Origin: Bacillus sp. AFS037270
GTDB lineage: Bacteria; Bacillota; Bacilli; Bacillales_B; DSM-18226
Direction of reading: 5' to 3'
Assembly: GCF_002585305.1 (NCBI RefSeq)
Contig: NZ_NUNF01000010.1
Location: 142,577-186,740, forward strand
DNA: 44,164 nt
Shown: piece after piece, positions 10,355 through 18,139 of the stretch
Layout: every line of letters starts with the position of its first letter
How positions within the stretch are numbered: the first letter of the stretch is position 1
Notes under the pieces: generated by a model
The model's input: the letters and a program-made list of their open reading frames with translations, nothing else
Told to the model about the DNA's origin: nothing
Databases searched by the model: none
Made by a program: the position numbers and the translations under genes

Positions 10355-11728
10355 ATGGCAACAGTTGCGTTTCATACACTAGGTTGTAAAGTGAATCATT
10401 ATGAAACAGAAGCCATTTGGCAGTTGTTTAAACAAGAAGGTTATGAGCGGGTTGATTTTGAATCAATTTCTGATGTTTATATTATTAATACATGTACCGT
10501 TACAAATACGGGCGATAAAAAAAGCCGTCAAGTCATCAGACGTGCAGTACGGAAGAATCCAGATGCTGTTATCTGTGTAACGGGATGCTATGCTCAAACT
10601 TCTCCAGCAGAAATCATGGCGATCCCTGGTGTTGATATTGTAGTAGGAACCCAGGATCGTGTAAAGATGCTGGATTATATTGAACAATTTAAAGCAGAAC
10701 GTCAGCCTATTAATGGCGTTGGGAATATTATGAAAAACCGAGTTTATGAAGAGCTTGATGTTCCAGCCTTTACGGACAGAACGCGTGCCTCACTGAAAAT
10801 TCAAGAGGGCTGCAATAATTTCTGTACGTTTTGTATTATTCCATGGGCACGCGGCCTGATGAGATCCCGTGATCCAAAAGAAGTCATTCATCAAGCCCAG
10901 CAGCTGGTTAATGCCGGTTATAAGGAAATTGTCTTAACTGGTATTCATACCGGCGGTTACGGTGAAGACATGAAAGACTATAATCTTGCTGCCTTGCTCC
11001 GTGATTTAGAAGCAGGTGTAAAAGGTATAGAAAGATTACGTATTTCATCGATTGAGGCAAGTCAGATAACGGATGAAGTCATTGAAGTAATTAAACATTC
11101 CAAAACAATCGTCCGTCATCTTCATATTCCGCTTCAATCTGGTTCTAATACTGTACTAAAACGTATGCGCCGTAAATATACAATGGAATTTTTTGCAGAA
11201 CGGTTAGAGCGTCTAAAGGAAGTACTTCCAGGGCTTGCAGTTACTTCTGATGTCATTGTCGGTTTTCCAGGTGAAACAGAAGAAGAGTTTATGGAAACTT
11301 ATAATTTTATTAAAGATCATAAATTCTCTGAACTTCACGTATTCCCATATTCTAAACGGACGGGCACTCCAGCTGCAAGGATGGAGGATCAAGTAGATGA
11401 GGAAGTAAAAAATGAACGAGTTCACCGTTTGATTTCACTTTCAGATCAACTTGCAAAGGAATATGCGTCTCTTTTTGAAGGTGACGTATTGGAGGTAATT
11501 CCGGAAGAGGAATATAAGGAAGAATCGAATACGGGTCTTTATGTTGGATATTCCGATAATTACTTAAAAGTAGTTTTTCCAGCAACAGAAGCTATGATTG
11601 GGAAAATTGTTAAAGTCAAAATTACTAAAGCAGGTTACCCTTATAATGAAGGGCAATTTGTCAAAGTGGTGGAAGATTCAGCATCAATGAGAGAAGAAGT
11701 TTTTAATAAGGAAGAAGCAGCCATTTAA
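10355..11728 (+). CDS. mtaB: tRNA (N6-threonylcarbamoyladenosine(37)) methylthiotransferase MtaB
   Basis: A radical SAM methylthiotransferase that converts t6A37 to ms2t6A37 in ANN-decoding tRNAs. The 457 residues carry two iron-sulfur centres: an N-terminal cluster from Cys11, Cys47 and Cys78, and the radical SAM motif C-x3-C-x2-C at Cys153, Cys157 and Cys160. A C-terminal TRAM domain (from about residue 375) would bind RNA. The family also holds MiaB and RimO. The position after rsmE and the similarity to B. subtilis YqeV favour MtaB. Confidence 0.95.
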   Translation: MATVAFHTLGCKVNHYETEAIWQLFKQEGYERVDFESISDVYIINTCTVTNTGDKKSRQVIRRAVRKNPDAVICVTGCYAQTSPAEIMAIPGVDIVVGTQDRVKMLDYIEQFKAERQPINGVGNIMKNRVYEELDVPAFTDRTRASLKIQEGCNNFCTFCIIPWARGLMRSRDPKEVIHQAQQLVNAGYKEIVLTGIHTGGYGEDMKDYNLAALLRDLEAGVKGIERLRISSIEASQITDEVIEVIKHSKTIVRHLHIPLQSGSNTVLKRMRRKYTMEFFAERLERLKEVLPGLAVTSDVIVGFPGETEEEFMETYNFIKDHKFSELHVFPYSKRTGTPAARMEDQVDEEVKNERVHRLISLSDQLAKEYASLFEGDVLEVIPEEEYKEESNTGLYVGYSDNYLKVVFPATEAMIGKIVKVKITKAGYPYNEGQFVKVVEDSASMREEVFNKEEAAI

Positions 11729-11730
11729 GG

Positions 11731-11757
11731 AAAAAGGACCTGATTAGGTCCTTTTTT
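11731..11757 (+). terminator. Terminator of rsmE-mtaB
   Basis: AAAAAGGACCT and AGGTCCTTTTTT form a perfect stem with a GATT loop and a T tail, starting right after the mtaB stop. Confidence 0.9.
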
Positions 11758-11803
11758 ATTTTGGATAAACTACATAAGAGAATAATTAATAAGGAGTGAA
11801 CAT

Positions 11804-12478
11804 ATGGTTGTGACAAATATTGCCGCAATGATTGACCATACTTTACTAAAGGCAGATGCAACAAAGAAGCAAATTGAAACCCTTTGCCAGGAAGCACGGG
11901 ATCATAAATTTTTTTCTGTCTGTGTAAATCCTGCCTGGGTAAGTACCGCCAAGGAATTGTTAAACGGAAGTGGTGTGAAAATTTGTACTGTAATCGGTTT
12001 TCCTCTAGGGGCAACTACGACTGAAACGAAAGCATTTGAAACGAAGAATGTTATCGACTTAGGAGCAGATGAAGTAGATATGGTCATTCCTATTGGTGCA
12101 TTGAAAGACGGAAATGATCAATTAGTTGAACAGGACATCCGTGCTGTAGTAGAAGTGGCTAAAGATAGAGCATTAACAAAGGTAATCATTGAAACAAGCT
12201 TGTTAACAGATGAAGAAAAGAAACGGGCTTGCGAACTTGCAGTCAAAGCAGGAGCTGATTTTGTTAAAACATCAACAGGCTTCTCAGGCGGTGGTGCCAC
12301 TGCTGAGGATATAGCTCTTATGAGACAAACTGTAGGACCGAATATTGGTGTCAAAGCCTCTGGGGGAGTCCGAAGTACTCAGGATGCCTTAAGCTTGATG
12401 GAGGCTGGTGCTACAAGAATTGGAGCCAGCGCAAGTGTTGCCATTATAAAAGGTGAGCAAGTAAATTCAAATTATTAA
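11804..12478 (+). CDS. deoC: Deoxyribose-phosphate aldolase DeoC
   Basis: DeoC splits 2-deoxyribose 5-phosphate into acetaldehyde and glyceraldehyde 3-phosphate in deoxynucleoside catabolism. The 224 residues form a class I aldolase barrel with the Schiff-base lysine Lys155 in [10 protein letters not shown], the acidic Asp92 in GADEVDMV, and a phosphate-binding SGGVR motif near residue 187. AAGGAG precedes the ATG. It lies alone between two terminators, so it must have its own promoter, though none stands out in the 46 bases after the mtaB terminator. In B. subtilis deoC (dra) lies elsewhere, with nupC and pdp. Confidence 0.96.
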   Translation: MVVTNIAAMIDHTLLKADATKKQIETLCQEARDHKFFSVCVNPAWVSTAKELLNGSGVKICTVIGFPLGATTTETKAFETKNVIDLGADEVDMVIPIGALKDGNDQLVEQDIRAVVEVAKDRALTKVIIETSLLTDEEKKRACELAVKAGADFVKTSTGFSGGGATAEDIALMRQTVGPNIGVKASGGVRSTQDALSLMEAGATRIGASASVAIIKGEQVNSNY

Positions 12479-12489
12479 CCTGCCATATA

Positions 12490-12519
12490 AAAAAGACGGT
12501 ATAGCGATACCGTCTTTTT
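12490..12519. terminator. Bidirectional terminator shared by deoC and the Na/Pi transporter gene
   Basis: GACGGTAT (12495-12502) pairs with ATACCGTC (12507-12514) around AGCG, with an A run before and a T run after. It can end deoC on the plus strand and the converging yqeW on the minus strand. Confidence 0.9.
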
Positions 12520-12520
12520 C

Positions 12521-13462
12521 TTAAGATATAGGTTTTTTGGAAGTTCTGTCGTGTAAAAACAAAATCATCTCGCCAAATTTAGTGGCAACTGGTAAAACCA
12601 TTAAAGAGGTAACAACATTAAAAATAACACTTATATGTGCTAACTGAATATCTGTTTGACTTGCAAGAAGCTCTGCATTCTTCGTTAAAAAAGGGATGAG
12701 CGGGATAAAAATTAACACTCCAAATACATTGAGCCAGACATGTGCAAAGGCTGCCAGTCTAGATTCTTTGCCGCCTCCAATCGATGCAATCACAGCCGTA
12801 ATACACGTTCCAATGTTTGCTCCAAGAACAATCGCAATCCCTGCATCAAGCTGGAGCAGGCCGGCTGTTAAAAATCCCATTGCAATCCCCGTCATGGCAG
12901 TACTTGACTGGATGATCGAAGTGATAACTGCCCCTGTGAGCAGGCTTAAGGCAATATTGTCATTGATGGATAATATAAATTTGTTGATAAACGGCATGAC
13001 TGTAAGCGGCTGTGCCAATAGTTCGAAACCCTTCATCGCTGTGAACACGGAAGCAATCCCAAATAGCAGCATTCCAATGCTTCTTGCCTTTTTATTCTTA
13101 AATAAAATAAGCAGCGCACCGCTTATGGCTAATGGAACAAGAATTCTATCTATGTCAAACGTAATTAATTCTGTTTTAAAGGTCGTTCCAATATTGGTGC
13201 CGAGAATAATGCCAATAGATTGAGGAAATGTCATAATCCTAGCTGAAATTAATCCGATTGTAATAACCATTACCGCCGAGCTGCTTTGCAATAGTGCGGT
13301 AATAAATGTACCGGTTAACATTCCTTTTAAAGGTGTACTGGTTAGTTTAATTAACCATGTTTTTAATTTATTGGCTGACAAATTGAATAACCCAAACCGA
13401 ATAATCGTCATTCCAAAGATAAATAATAAAATACAAAGTATAAATAATAGTATGTATAGCAT
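12521..13462 (-). CDS. yqeW: Na+/phosphate (or anion) cotransporter family membrane protein
   Basis: A polytopic membrane protein of the NptA/SLC34 type with two homologous halves. Each half carries the signature QSS motif, LLQSSSAVM near residue 54 and IIQSSTAMTG near residue 187. About eight hydrophobic segments are visible in 313 residues. By family it would couple Na+ uptake to phosphate or another anion; the substrate is not proven. The start at 13462 (MLYILLF) follows a purine-rich GGGAGGGGG. A longer frame from 13510 would add a polar stretch without support. It matches B. subtilis yqeW, which also lies next to rpsU. Confidence 0.88.
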   Translation of the reverse strand: MLYILLFILCILLFIFGMTIIRFGLFNLSANKLKTWLIKLTSTPLKGMLTGTFITALLQSSSAVMVITIGLISARIMTFPQSIGIILGTNIGTTFKTELITFDIDRILVPLAISGALLILFKNKKARSIGMLLFGIASVFTAMKGFELLAQPLTVMPFINKFILSINDNIALSLLTGAVITSIIQSSTAMTGIAMGFLTAGLLQLDAGIAIVLGANIGTCITAVIASIGGGKESRLAAFAHVWLNVFGVLIFIPLIPFLTKNAELLASQTDIQLAHISVIFNVVTSLMVLPVATKFGEMILFLHDRTSKKPIS

Positions 13463-13565
13463 ATTATTTGGCCCCCTCCCTTCATTGTATGGGTGCACCT
13501 GAAGGGACATGCCAATTTTTTAGACAAGTATCTTGATGAACTTTCATATATAGTGTGAATTTAAG

Positions 13566-13594
13566 TTGACCTTGTATCAAGGTTATATTATAAT
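13566..13594 (+). promoter_or_regulatory. Promoter of rpsU with a dyad in its spacer
   Basis: TTGACC (13566-13571), 17 bases, perfect TATAAT (13589-13594). The spacer holds a perfect 15-base dyad, ACCTTG-TAT-CAAGGT (13569-13583), which starts inside the -35 box. Such a position would let a dimeric regulator control RNA polymerase. Transcription would start near 13601. Confidence 0.75.
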
Positions 13595-13650
13595 TGCAAG
13601 GTACATGGATTGAATGTAAGTGTGTTGTGTTTCGGAGGGAGGGAAAGAGA

Positions 13651-13824
13651 ATGTCTAAAACCGTCGTTCGTAAAAACGAATCGCTTGAAGATGCTCTTCG
13701 TCGCTTCAAACGTACAGTATCAAAAACTGGTACTTTGCAAGAGGCAAGAAAGCGCGAATTTTATGAAAAACCAAGTGTAAAACGTAAGAAAAAGTCTGAA
13801 GCAGCAAGAAAACGTAAGTTTTAA
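13651..13824 (+). CDS. rpsU: 30S ribosomal protein S21
   Basis: A small basic protein of the 30S subunit that lies near the Shine-Dalgarno duplex and takes part in initiation. It has 57 residues starting [12 protein letters not shown] and a strongly basic C-terminus ending in RKRKF, all typical. The frame stays open upstream to 13594, but GGAGGGAGGG at 13634-13643 fixes the ATG at 13651. yqeY follows after 15 bases, a very widely conserved pairing. Confidence 0.98.
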   Translation: MSKTVVRKNESLEDALRRFKRTVSKTGTLQEARKREFYEKPSVKRKKKSEAARKRKF

Positions 13825-13839
13825 GAGAGGGTGTAATAT

Positions 13840-14286
13840 ATGAGTCTTCTCGAGCGTTTGAACAATGATATGAAACAAGCGATGAAAAACAAGGAAAAAG
13901 ACAAACTCTCAGTTATTCGGATGGTGAAAGCATCACTTCAAAATGAAGCCATCAAGCTCGGTACACAAGAGCTTTCCGAAGATGCAGAGTTAACGGTCCT
14001 TTCTCGCGAAGTAAAACAACGCAAAGACTCCCTCCATGAATTTGATAAGGCTGGTCGTCAAGACCTAGTTGATAAATTGCGTACAGAACTTGAGATTCTT
14101 GAGCTGTATTTACCGAAACAGCTTTCTGAAGAGGAACTGTCAGAAATTGTCAAAGAAACGGTCGCTGAAGTCGGCGCAACATCAAAAGCGGAAATGGGAA
14201 AAGTGATGGCTGCTATTATGCCTAAAGTTAAAGGTAAAGCAGATGGTTCGCTCGTTAATAAATTTGTACAACAACACCTTTCATAA
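13840..14286 (+). CDS. yqeY: YqeY family protein (GatB/YqeY domain)
   Basis: A 148-residue protein whose all-helical fold is shared with the C-terminal tRNA-binding part of the amidotransferase subunit GatB. Residues 1-90 form the YqeY helical domain ([18 protein letters not shown]) and the rest the small GatB-like domain ending with [11 protein letters not shown] role in tRNA metabolism is assumed from the fold and the link to rpsU; the exact function is unknown. GAGAGGGTG is the ribosome site. Co-transcribed with rpsU, followed by a terminator. Confidence 0.93.
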   Translation: MSLLERLNNDMKQAMKNKEKDKLSVIRMVKASLQNEAIKLGTQELSEDAELTVLSREVKQRKDSLHEFDKAGRQDLVDKLRTELEILELYLPKQLSEEELSEIVKETVAEVGATSKAEMGKVMAAIMPKVKGKADGSLVNKFVQQHLS

Positions 14287-14298
14287 GTATTCTGACAT

Positions 14299-14332
14299 AA
14301 AGACTGCAGGTAATATGCCCGCAGTCTTTTTA
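14299..14332 (+). terminator. Terminator of rpsU-yqeY
   Basis: AAAGACTGC pairs with GCAGTCTTT and is followed by TT. Perfect 9-base stem. Confidence 0.85.
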
Positions 14333-14348
14333 CATATTTTGATAAATT

Positions 14349-14377
14349 TGAAACTTTTTTATGACTAGGGACGTATA
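14349..14377 (+). promoter_or_regulatory. Sigma-W-type promoter of nfeD-floA
   Basis: TGAAAC (14349-14354), 17 bases, CGTATA (14372-14377). Both boxes match the sigma-W consensus (TGAAAC, about 16 bases, CGTA). In B. subtilis yqeZ-yqfA-yqfB is a known sigma-W operon, induced by envelope stress, which supports the call. Transcription would begin near 14384. Confidence 0.75.
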
Positions 14378-14418
14378 ACAGATAGTCAGAAAGAACTGAA
14401 TAGAAAGGGGGGGCTTAT

Positions 14419-15051
14419 ATGATTGAATTTCTAACAAACCCTGTTGTTGTAACTGTCCTATTAACTATTGCCGGAGTCGGAATCGTTTTGGAACTTTTTA
14501 CAGCCAAATTTGGTATTGCAGGTTTAATAGGGATATTTGCGCTAATCTTATTCTTTTATAGTCACTTTCAAGCAGGTCTAGCAGGATTTGGAACATTACT
14601 TCTATTTGTTGCCGGAATCCTGCTTATTTTTTTGGAATTTTTTTTACCTGGGGCGATAGCAGGTACACTAGGAGTCGCAGCCTTAATACTAAGTCTGTTT
14701 TTAGCAGGCCAAAATGCCTTGCAAATTGGAGTTTCCATTTTAATTGCCATTGCTGTCTCAATTTTTATATTCTTTTTGATGACTAAGACCTTTGGAAAAA
14801 AACTTGTTTTATTTAATAGGATGGTATTAACCGAGGCCGCTAGAAAAGAGGATGGGTACGTTTCAAATATTAATCGAACTGATCTTCTAGGGGTGGAAGG
14901 CCATACTCTTACCATCTTACGGCCGGCAGGAACTATTGTTATAAACAATGAACGCGTGGATGCTGTTTCGGAAGGCGGTTTTATCGAGAAGAATGCCAAG
15001 GTGAGAGTCATCAAGGTCGAAGGGGCCCGTATTGTCGTCAGAGAAGTATAA
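14419..15051 (+). CDS. nfeD: NfeD family membrane protein, short form without protease domain
   Basis: A partner of the flotillin FloA encoded just downstream. The 210 residues comprise several hydrophobic helices (about residues 8-135) and a C-terminal OB-fold (about 150-210) ending [15 protein letters not shown]. subtilis YqeZ is about 437 residues because of an extra N-terminal ClpP-class domain. That part is absent here: upstream there is only a terminator, the promoter and a clean GGGGGG ribosome site. This is therefore a complete short-form gene and not a broken one. Sigma-W-type control is inferred. Confidence 0.9.
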   Translation: MIEFLTNPVVVTVLLTIAGVGIVLELFTAKFGIAGLIGIFALILFFYSHFQAGLAGFGTLLLFVAGILLIFLEFFLPGAIAGTLGVAALILSLFLAGQNALQIGVSILIAIAVSIFIFFLMTKTFGKKLVLFNRMVLTEAARKEDGYVSNINRTDLLGVEGHTLTILRPAGTIVINNERVDAVSEGGFIEKNAKVRVIKVEGARIVVREV

Positions 15052-15073
15052 AAAAAGCAGGAGGAGATTGAAT

Positions 15074-16069
15074 ATGGATATTGTATCAGGGGGAACTATT
15101 TTTATTATTGCAGTTGTTATCATTGCCCTTATTTTTTTAGGAATATTACTATCATTTGTACCAGTCATGCTGTGGATTTCCGCACTGGCTGCAGGAGTCA
15201 GGATTAGTATTTTTACATTAGTTGGTATGAGACTTAGACGTGTAACCCCAAGCAGGGTCGTAAATCCACTTATAAAAGCCCATAAAGCCGGTTTGAATGT
15301 CACAACTAATCAGCTTGAAAGTCACTATCTTGCGGGTGGAAATGTCGATCGAGTGGTCAATGCGTTAATCGCAGCGCACCGTGCCAATATTGAATTATCC
15401 TTTGAAAGATGCGCGGCCATTGACCTAGCAGGACGTGATGTATTAGAGGCTGTGCAAATGAGTGTAAATCCAAAGGTAATTGAAACGCCATTTATTGCTG
15501 GTGTGGCTATGAATGGGATAGAAGTGAAAGCGAAAGCAAGAATTACCGTCCGGGCCAATATAGAGCGTCTCGTCGGTGGTGCTGGTGAAGAAACAGTTGT
15601 TGCCCGAGTGGGGGAAGGCGTTGTATCCACCATCGGTTCGTCAGATAGCCACAGCAAAGTTCTTGAAAATCCGGATTTAATTTCGCAAACCGTTTTGTCG
15701 AAGGGGCTTGACGCCGGTACAGCTTTTGAGATCCTTTCGATAGATATTGCTGATGTTGACATCGGTAAAAATATCGGGGCTGAATTGCAGACAGAACAAG
15801 CAGAGGCAGATAAAAAAATTGCTCAGGCAAAGGCAGAAGAACGCCGGGCAATGGCTGTTGCTCAAGAACAGGAAATGAAAGCAAAAGTACAGGAAATGAG
15901 AGCTAAAGTGGTGGAAGCAGAAGCGGAAGTACCACTTGCAATGGCAGAAGCGCTTAAATCAGGGAATATCGGTGTAATGGACTATATGAATTTTAAGAAT
16001 ATTTCTGCTGATACTGATATGAGGGGCTCGATTGGAAAGATGACAGGTGACAAAAAGAATGATCAATAA
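15074..16069 (+). CDS. floA: Flotillin-like protein FloA (YqfA)
   Basis: A scaffold protein of functional membrane microdomains. The 331 residues match B. subtilis FloA. There is an N-terminal membrane hairpin (about 5-45), a long SPFH region including [18 protein letters not shown], then an Ala/Glu-rich coiled coil near 235-300 with repeated AEA/EMKAKV. The frame is open from 15032, inside nfeD, but GGAGGAGATTGAAT points to the ATG at 15074. Middle gene of the sigma-W-type operon. Confidence 0.97.
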   Translation: MDIVSGGTIFIIAVVIIALIFLGILLSFVPVMLWISALAAGVRISIFTLVGMRLRRVTPSRVVNPLIKAHKAGLNVTTNQLESHYLAGGNVDRVVNALIAAHRANIELSFERCAAIDLAGRDVLEAVQMSVNPKVIETPFIAGVAMNGIEVKAKARITVRANIERLVGGAGEETVVARVGEGVVSTIGSSDSHSKVLENPDLISQTVLSKGLDAGTAFEILSIDIADVDIGKNIGAELQTEQAEADKKIAQAKAEERRAMAVAQEQEMKAKVQEMRAKVVEAEAEVPLAMAEALKSGNIGVMDYMNFKNISADTDMRGSIGKMTGDKKNDQ

Positions 16070-16102
16070 TCCCCGTGTTGCCAAAAAAGGAGGGGGACAG
16101 GT

Positions 16103-16549
16103 TTGGAAACTATTTTAATCATGATTGTCGTAGGAGTCATCTCAATGATTTTTAGGAAAACAAAAAACAACCAAGGACAATCAATAAGAAAACCCTTTGG
16201 AAATCGCCTGGGGGATTTTCAAACCATGATAAAAGAAATTACTGATATTCCGAAAGACACAATGATAGTACAAAAAGAAAAGAAGCAGGGTCCGCTGCAA
16301 GGTAACCAAGGTAAGCTTGAAAAAGAATTCCTGCAGGTAAGACAAGAGTCTGAAGCTGGCAGGATGGGGATGGCAGCGGCGCGAACCCAAACTGCAAATG
16401 GAGGACCAATAAAAAATCAAGAAGAGATAAAATTCCCTATAACAGAAAATCCAGATCCACGTACAGTTATAAATGGAATAATTTGGTCAGAGATACTTGC
16501 TGAACCCCGTTCAAAAAATCCTTATACTGTGAAAAAACGCTCGAGTTGA
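16103..16549 (+). CDS. yqfB: YqfB-like hypothetical protein
   Basis: Third gene of the nfeD-floA operon, in the place of B. subtilis yqfB; its function is unknown. The 148 residues start with one hydrophobic helix (about residues 3-17) and a basic flank (RKTK), then a polar, Gln/Lys-rich region with no recognisable fold. It probably lies mostly in the cytoplasm, anchored by the N-terminus. It uses TTG, placed 9 bases after AGGAGG (16088-16093). A strong hairpin follows the stop. The identification rests on position more than on sequence. Confidence 0.75.
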   Translation: METILIMIVVGVISMIFRKTKNNQGQSIRKPFGNRLGDFQTMIKEITDIPKDTMIVQKEKKQGPLQGNQGKLEKEFLQVRQESEAGRMGMAAARTQTANGGPIKNQEEIKFPITENPDPRTVINGIIWSEILAEPRSKNPYTVKKRSS

Positions 16550-16576
16550 TTTGAAACGAGTAGAAAAAGAAGTGCT

Positions 16577-16625
16577 AGAACCCCCTTTCGTCTCATAAAT
16601 ATGAGATGAAAGGGGGTTCTTTTTT
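16577..16625 (+). terminator. Terminator after yqfB that also contains the yqfC ribosome site
   Basis: AGAACCCCCTTT (16577-16588) with AAAGGGGGTTCT (16609-16620), and TCTCAT with ATGAGA, form a stem of about 20 pairs followed by a T run to 16625. The yqfC start codon is the very next base. The Shine-Dalgarno of yqfC (AAAGGGGG, 16609-16616) is the 3' arm of this stem. Confidence 0.85.
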
Positions 16626-16928
16626 ATGGCAAAAAAATGGGGCCAACGGGTTCGAAATTGGATGGCTAATAAAATGGATCTTCCTCAGGATGTCATGATG
16701 GATCTACCTCGAATTACGATGATTGGACAAATCCATATATATGTGGAAAATCACCGCGGCCTGCTGTCCTTTACTGATAAAGAGCTCCGTTTGTTACTAA
16801 AACAAGGGCAATTGTTAATTAAAGGTAAGGGTTTTGTGATAAAAACCATCTTACCAGAAGAGATTTTATTGGAAGGAAAGATTGATCAAGTCATTTATAT
16901 AAATGATATTGCGGGAGGAACAAAATGA
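16626..16928 (+). CDS. yqfC: Sporulation protein YqfC
   Basis: A small conserved protein of endospore formers whose B. subtilis homologue is expressed in the mother cell under sigma-E. It has 100 residues with the conserved core MDLPRITMIGQIHIYVENHRG and a C-terminal half similar in style to YabP. There is no membrane segment. Only AAAGGGGG at 16609-16616 can serve as ribosome site, and it is locked in the terminator stem just upstream. Translation therefore needs the stem open or a transcript that starts inside it. The stop overlaps the yqfD start (ATGA). Confidence 0.92.
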   Translation: MAKKWGQRVRNWMANKMDLPQDVMMDLPRITMIGQIHIYVENHRGLLSFTDKELRLLLKQGQLLIKGKGFVIKTILPEEILLEGKIDQVIYINDIAGGTK

Positions 16929-18139
16929 AGAACCAGTGGATTGAATTTCTATATGGCAGAGTTATTGTAAAAGTATCCGGTAAGGGGCTTGAACGTTTTT
17001 TAAATGTATTAACAAGAAACGGTTTACATATTTGGAATGTCAAACGGCATGGGACCGAGACGATTACATTCAAAATACGGGTCCAAGATGCCCTTAAGAT
17101 TAGAAAGTTTGCACGAAAAAGTGAATGCAAAATTTCTTTTTTACAGCGAGAGGGTGCTCCATTTTTACTTAAAAGATTATGGAAAAACAGCGGCTTTATG
17201 TTAGGAGCCGCCGCCTTTATATTTATCATTTTCCTCCTTTCAAATATGATTTGGGGTATTGAGATAAAGGGGGCAAAACCTGCAACTGAGTATCAAATTC
17301 GCAAAGAATTGGACAAGATGGGTGTTAAAATTGGAAAGGTTCAATTCTTTGTAGCCAACGTGGAAGGGATTCAAAGAAAATTGACCAATAATATTGGCGC
17401 ATTAACATGGGTTGGTGTGGAATTAAAAGGGACAACCTACCATCTGCAAGTGGTCGAAAAAAATGAGCCTAAAAAACCTGAGCAATTTTCACCGCAAAAC
17501 CTGATTGCAAAAAAGAAGGCCATTATTGTTAAAATGTTTGTGGAAAGCGGCCAGAAAGTTGTTGATATTCATGACCATGTTGAAAAAGGACAATTACTCG
17601 TTTCAGGAGCATTCGGACAAGAAGACAACCCTGAACTAACAGCCGCAAAAGGTGAAGTATGGGGGGAAACTTGGTATAAAAGCCATGTCGAGCTTCCATT
17701 GGTCACCAAATTTAAAGTGTATAATGGCAAGGAACAGCAAAAACATTTCTTATTATTAGGAAATTTAGAAGTACCTATCTGGGGCTTTGGGAAACCTGAA
17801 TTTAAGCATTATGAGACTGAAAAAAATGTGCATAACATTCGCTTTTTAAAATGGGAGCTGCCTATTTCTTATGTAAATAATACAATCCGGGAACGTGAAG
17901 TGTACGAACGGAGCTATTCTACTAGTGAGGCTGAAAAAATGGCATTAGAACTAGCAAAAAAACAAATAAAAAGCAGTCTAGATGAGGATGCTAAGATTAA
18001 GGATGAAAAAATTTTACACAAAGCAATGGAAAATGGTAAAGTTATACTAGATATCCATTTTAAGATAATTGAAAACATTGCAGTCGGACAACCGATTTCC
18101 AAGGAGACTCCTGATGACAGAAAAATTAACAACCATTAA
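16925..18139 (+). CDS. yqfD: Sporulation protein YqfD (putative stage IV sporulation protein)
   Basis: A mother-cell membrane protein of endospore formers, paired with YqfC. It has 404 residues: a cytoplasmic N-terminal domain of about 90 residues, one membrane helix near 92-113 (FIFIIFLLSNMIWG), then a large extracytoplasmic part. A basic C-terminal region follows. GGGAGG precedes the ATG, and translation is coupled to yqfC by a 4-base overlap. Its last 26 bases overlap phoH. The precise role is not known. Confidence 0.93.
   Translation: MKNQWIEFLYGRVIVKVSGKGLERFLNVLTRNGLHIWNVKRHGTETITFKIRVQDALKIRKFARKSECKISFLQREGAPFLLKRLWKNSGFMLGAAAFIFIIFLLSNMIWGIEIKGAKPATEYQIRKELDKMGVKIGKVQFFVANVEGIQRKLTNNIGALTWVGVELKGTTYHLQVVEKNEPKKPEQFSPQNLIAKKKAIIVKMFVESGQKVVDIHDHVEKGQLLVSGAFGQEDNPELTAAKGEVWGETWYKSHVELPLVTKFKVYNGKEQQKHFLLLGNLEVPIWGFGKPEFKHYETEKNVHNIRFLKWELPISYVNNTIREREVYERSYSTSEAEKMALELAKKQIKSSLDEDAKIKDEKILHKAMENGKVILDIHFKIIENIAVGQPISKETPDDRKINNH

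Noticed and set aside
12696..13223. Plus-strand open frame of 175 codons opposite the Na/Pi transporter
   Set aside because: Antisense of a gene with clear duplicated QSS motifs on the minus strand; no ribosome site.
14568..15014. Minus-strand open frame of 148 codons opposite nfeD
   Set aside because: Shadow of nfeD; no ribosome site and no recognisable product.
15325..15884. Overlapping minus-strand frames opposite floA
   Set aside because: Three overlapping antisense frames in different phases arise from the high-Ala coding region of floA.
16490..16601. Sigma-E promoter for yqfC
   Set aside because: ATA and CATA-like pieces occur (CATAAATA at 16594), but no pair has both boxes at 16-18 bases. 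Expected from the B. subtilis homologue, not seen here.
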